Shown in pieces: positions 14,715 through 17,008 of a DNA stretch of 17,008 nt. Under the pieces are notes generated by a model. The model made no database searches. It was not told the origin of the DNA and saw only the letters and a list, made by a program, of their open reading frames with translations. A program made the position numbers and the translations under genes. Each line of letters opens with the position of its first letter. Position 1 is the first letter of the stretch. This DNA is from CAYINU01 sp964364855 (GTDB taxonomy: Bacteria > Margulisbacteria > Marinamargulisbacteria > CAYINU01): contig CAYINU010000038.1 in NCBI GenBank assembly GCA_964364855.1, forward strand, positions 1 to 17,008. Reading direction: 5' to 3'.

Positions 14715-15104
14715 CTAGGCGGGAGGGGCGTGCGTAAAATAACGGTGCGAAATGAACTCGCCAGAAAATGGCTGATCGCAAGGGAAGAATGATGCGGAAA
14801 AGGTGGAGCGAGGTCGTGGATAATCCGTGGCGTGAGGCGCAGGAACCGCCTGATAGGTGGGACCCCCCTGGGCGATCAGCGGGCTGGGCTGGACGGTTTG
14901 GTTAGAACAGTGAAAGGAAACCGCTTGTTCACCAGTCTGCAGGGCCGGATCGTGAATGCCCGAACAAGGGGAGGGGCAGCAACCATGGGTGGAAGTTGCT
15001 TGGGCATCGCGTTCGCAGGGTGTGCAAGCCCATGCCGCCATAAGGCCGGGGCATCCACCGATGATAAACGCCAACACGACAACCCAAAAAAACTTCGACT
15101 TCAT
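14715..15104 (-). CDS. Cysteine-rich exported protein leading the cus operon
   Basis: I do not recognise a family. The 129-residue protein has a signal peptide (residues 4-26, ending MAAWA), and the mature part is rich in cysteine near its start: Cys27, Cys30, Cys42, Cys43, Cys47 and Cys66, including CTPC and HGCCPSPC. Such patterns suggest metal binding or disulphides in the periplasm. The rest is Pro/Ser/His-rich (HATDYPRPR, FISHRYFTHAPP). It is the first gene upstream of cusC on the same strand, 37 bases away, and many metal-efflux operons begin with a short protein of this kind, so a role as copper or silver binding accessory is plausible but inferred. No ribosome binding site precedes the ATG; see the promoter at 15111-15119, which would give a leaderless message. 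Confidence 0.7.
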   Translation of the reverse strand: MKSKFFWVVVLAFIIGGCPGLMAAWACTPCERDAQATSTHGCCPSPCSGIHDPALQTGEQAVSFHCSNQTVQPSPLIAQGGPTYQAVPAPHATDYPRPRSTFSASFFPCDQPFSGEFISHRYFTHAPPA

Positions 15105-15110
15105 ATTGTC

Positions 15111-15119
15111 ACTATACCA
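15111..15119 (-). promoter_or_regulatory. Extended -10 promoter of the cus operon
   Basis: On the minus strand TGGTATAGT matches an extended -10 (TGnTATAAT, one mismatch). Transcription would start within a base or two of the ATG at 15104, giving a message with no leader. The -35 position (15139-15134) reads TAGAAG and is poor, so an activator such as a copper sensor may be needed. The gap at 15149 hides further upstream sites. Confidence 0.35.
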
Positions 15120-15148
15120 ACAAGTTGAAAAGCCTTCTAGCCAGCGTA

Positions 15149-15248
15149 NNNNNNNNNNNNNNNNNNNNNNNNNNNNNNNNNNNNNNNNNNNNNNNNNNNN
15201 NNNNNNNNNNNNNNNNNNNNNNNNNNNNNNNNNNNNNNNNNNNNNNNN
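15149..15248. other. Assembly gap of exactly 100 Ns
   Basis: One hundred undetermined bases, a length often used for gaps of unknown size. The gap removes the 3' end of the cytochrome gene and possibly regulatory sites or whole genes between it and the cus operon. Any frame drawn across it is not reliable. Confidence 0.98.
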
Positions 15249-16375
15249 GCGTTTATCAATGACCAGACGAAATCCAACTGCACAAAGCGTTTGTTGGGCA
15301 ATGGTGTATTAAATTTCGTGTAATCCGGCACCCCTGCACCGATCACTATTTTCGGATCCAAAATCCGGGCGCCCTTTGGACCAATCGAGGCGTAGGCATG
15401 GCAAGTGATACAGGACGAATTTTGGAAAAACGTTTCCATCTGGGTACTGGACAGGTACACGGGTGCGCCATGGTCGGTTGTAAAGTTAATTTGGGTGCCA
15501 CGCAGTTCGTAAAATTGCAACGGTGTTCCAGACAGTTTTGCTTGCATCTCTTTGTTGACCACGGCAGCGGCGCGGGTTGTCGGGATGACCGGTTTCCCGC
15601 CGTTGGTTGTTGTGGGGTTATCCATCTGCTCAAAGGTGGCCCAAGTCCACCAAGGCAATACTTTGGTAATGATGTGCATGCCCGTCATTCCCACGGTCAC
15701 CGTTTGGGTCGGTGAGCCAGGCGCGGCGAGCAATGCAGTTGCTGTAATGTATCGGCTAAAATCATCCCGACCTTTTTTGAGCACTCGCCAGGTCACCTTA
15801 ACCTCGGTGGACTCGGGAGGAAATTTGATATTGGGCGTGGGCATCGTTAGCAATTTGAGTTGCCCGTCGAGATTGTATAGCTCGTTGGCAACAATGTAGT
15901 TATAGTGGGGCTTATTCATGGCGACGTCATACCAGATGGGGTCACCATAGTTGTCCTTGGTTTCCCCCATCAATACCTGAGCCAGTTCCTTTGAATTCTG
16001 AAAGCTCATCACAGTTGCATGGCCACCCAATGCACGGTGCCCTGCCAACTCTTTCTCCAGATTGCGTTGGGTGATGGATGGTGCTTCGAAGGCGCGGGGC
16101 TTGCTGCCGTCTGGAAGATAGACTTCTTGCTCCAAAATCCAGGTTTCCCACACCCGCAGGTCGGATGTGTTCAGTGATTTTCGGGTGTTTGGCACCCCGT
16201 TTTGGTCCGGCTTTGCCGGCCAGTTAACCGCCAAAAACATATTCCATGCAAACTGTTCGGGTTTTTGTACGGCCAGATTGGCATCGTAGAGATTGGCAGG
16301 ATACTCCACCCCCGCCCATGCAGCCGATGTCGCCAGAACAATGCACCCTACAAATAACGACGAATAAATTCGCAT
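15249..16375 (-). CDS. Exported monohaem cytochrome c protein, 3' end lost in assembly gap
   Basis: 375 residues are visible before the gap. The N-terminus is a clear signal peptide (2-21, ending AAWAG), so the protein is periplasmic. One haem-binding motif, CITCH, lies at 322-326 (SSCITCHAYASIGPKG), near the C-terminus. The large region before it has Trp-rich blocks (FAWNMFLAVNWP, LRVWETWI, WWTWATFEQMDNP) that I recall from a family of about 400-residue hypothetical cytochrome c proteins with no known function. The last visible residues, RFVQLDFVWSLIN, are close to the usual end of that family, so little is missing. Start at 16375 is supported by AAGAGG about 9 bases ahead; an in-frame ATG at 16438 has no such support. 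It stands alone, divergent from tRNA-Asp. Confidence 0.75.
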
Positions 16376-16408
16376 CCATGCGCCTCTTTTTAAAATGAGA
16401 TACTTTAT

Positions 16409-16414
16409 ACTATA
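16409..16414 (-). promoter_or_regulatory. Possible -10 box of the cytochrome c gene
   Basis: TATAGT on the minus strand, 34 bases before the start codon at 16375, followed directly by an overlapping TATAAA. No matching -35 is visible 17 bases upstream (TGCAGC). Confidence 0.25.
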
Positions 16415-16464
16415 GCGCAGCGGATAGGGGGGCTGCATCCCTGTACTTTAGCTGTAGAAGATCT

Positions 16465-16470
16465 TATAAT
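16465..16470 (+). promoter_or_regulatory. -10 box of tRNA-Asp
   Basis: A perfect TATAAT, 16 bases before the mature tRNA 5' end. The -35 position at 16442-16447 reads TGTACT, a weak match. Transcription would begin about 10 bases before the tRNA. Confidence 0.55.
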
Positions 16471-16486
16471 GCTCCGCTATTGGTGA

Positions 16487-16563
16487 GGGGGCGTAGCTCA
16501 GTTGGTTAGAGCGCCTGCCTGTCACGCAGGAGGTCGCGGGTTCGAGTCCCGTCGTCCCCGCCA
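16487..16563 (+). tRNA. tRNA-Asp(GTC)
   Basis: The sequence starts GGGGGCGTAGCTCAGTTGG and ends GGTTCGAGTCCCGTCG then CCCC, G and an encoded CCA. The anticodon loop CTGTCAC carries GTC. The acceptor stem GGGGGCG pairs with CGTCCCC (one G-U), and the anticodon stem is CCTGC/GCAGG. 77 bases with the CCA. Confidence 0.97.
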
Positions 16564-16752
16564 TTTTTCCTCATGGTCAATTTTCGCTCCGGTCGTTATC
16601 GGCTCCTTCGGAGGCCTCAAAGATAACTTCCTTTGCGACAAATTGCCCCTGAGAAAAAATCCAAACAATGTCCTTAGACAAGAAAGCCCGAATCCAGCTC
16701 CGGTTGGTGTCTCTTCCATCGTGACTTTGTAAATGCGATGATACTCCCACCG

Positions 16753-17008
16753 ATGAAGCGGCAACTTTGGATCATTTTTGCGACCATTCTTTGGGGCATG
16801 GTAGGGACGCAGCTCTTTGCCGCTTCGTTTTACGATCCGTTTAGCCAAATCCATCTGGCCTATGATCGGGAATGGACCCGCGTCATACCCTCTGCGGATG
16901 TGGTGCTCAGCCTTCGCCATGAAGATGGGATCACGTCTTTAAATGTTTTTGTCTATGCGTTTGACGAGCCGGTAACCCTGAAATCGTTTGCCCAAGCGCA
17001 GATCAATT
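16753..17008 (+). CDS. Exported protein of unknown function, cut by the window end
   Basis: An open frame runs to the end of the window without a stop; 85 residues are visible. It opens with MKRQLWIIFATILWGMVG and then TQLFAAS, a clear signal peptide likely cut after FAA (about residue 24). The following part (YDPFSQIHLAYDREW, VVLSLRHEDG, SLNVFVYAFDEPVTL) looks like beta-strand-rich periplasmic sequence. I recognise no family. An in-frame ATG five codons upstream (16738) is an alternative start; neither has a ribosome binding site. A minus-strand frame over the same bases (16522-16920) overlaps the tRNA and is taken as a shadow. Confidence 0.6.
   Translation, partial: MKRQLWIIFATILWGMVGTQLFAASFYDPFSQIHLAYDREWTRVIPSADVVLSLRHEDGITSLNVFVYAFDEPVTLKSFAQAQIN

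Noticed and set aside
15137..15148. YAG-stop as the end of the cytochrome c gene across the gap
   Set aside because: The frame depends on the gap being exactly 100 bases, which is a placeholder length, so this end cannot be trusted.
16599..16616. Hairpin CTCC-TTC-GGAG after tRNA-Asp as a terminator
   Set aside because: The stem is short and has no T-run; function is unsupported.
16668..16724. 18-codon frame MSLDKKARIQLRLVSLPS between tRNA-Asp and the last gene
   Set aside because: No ribosome binding site and no context; a frame this short is expected by chance.
16522..16920. 132-codon minus-strand frame overlapping tRNA-Asp
   Set aside because: It ends inside the tRNA and opposes a frame with a clear signal peptide; parts of it are typical translated-tRNA sequence.
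1..17008. CRISPR arrays, insertion sequences or large repeats
   Set aside because: I saw no regularly spaced repeats, transposase sequence or long terminal inverted repeats in the window.

Overview
This 17 kb window comes from a Gram-negative bacterium able to live with little or no oxygen. The signs are a periplasmic copper nitrite reductase, a nitric-oxide-response membrane protein, an oxygen-sensitive class III ribonucleotide reductase and a three-part CBA copper efflux pump. Both tRNA genes encode their CCA ends. The phylum cannot be fixed by eye; Pseudomonadota or Nitrospirota would both fit. The 100 Ns at 15149-15248 show that this is a scaffold from a draft assembly.

Layout. (1) 1-1380 is AT-richer than the rest and lies directly downstream of the 3' end of a tRNA-Ser(GGA) gene. 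It holds a DUF6973-like protein, an overlapping four-helix membrane protein and short decayed coding fragments, and looks like an accessory or island edge. (2) 1536-6250 is a nitrogen-oxide module: an Rrf2-family regulator, divergent from nnrS, then nirK (with a fused cytochrome c), nirV and a SCO-type copper chaperone. (3) 6341-9226 encodes anaerobic ribonucleotide reductase. The catalytic glycyl-radical tail is a separate 59-residue gene (8332-8511) between nrdD and nrdG, so the enzyme is split inside its zinc motif. (4) 15104-9230, minus strand, is a cus-type copper/silver efflux operon: a Cys-rich exported protein, then cusC-like, cusB-like and cusA genes with overlapping ends. (5) 15249-17008 holds a monohaem cytochrome c protein cut by the gap, tRNA-Asp(GTC) and the start of an unrecognised exported protein.

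How the parts work together. NirK reduces nitrite to NO; NirV and SCO plausibly help mature or supply it with copper; NnrS protects against NO; the Rrf2 protein is the obvious regulator candidate. A 22-bp AT-rich element ahead of nnrS recurs ahead of nrdD with only two mismatches and at almost the same distance from the start codon. A weaker copy overlaps the nirK start. This suggests that respiration of nitrogen oxides and anaerobic dNTP synthesis share one regulon. The Cus pump would balance the copper demand.

The most unusual features are the split class III ribonucleotide reductase, the shared element, and the toxin/immunity-like pair at the tRNA-Ser gene.
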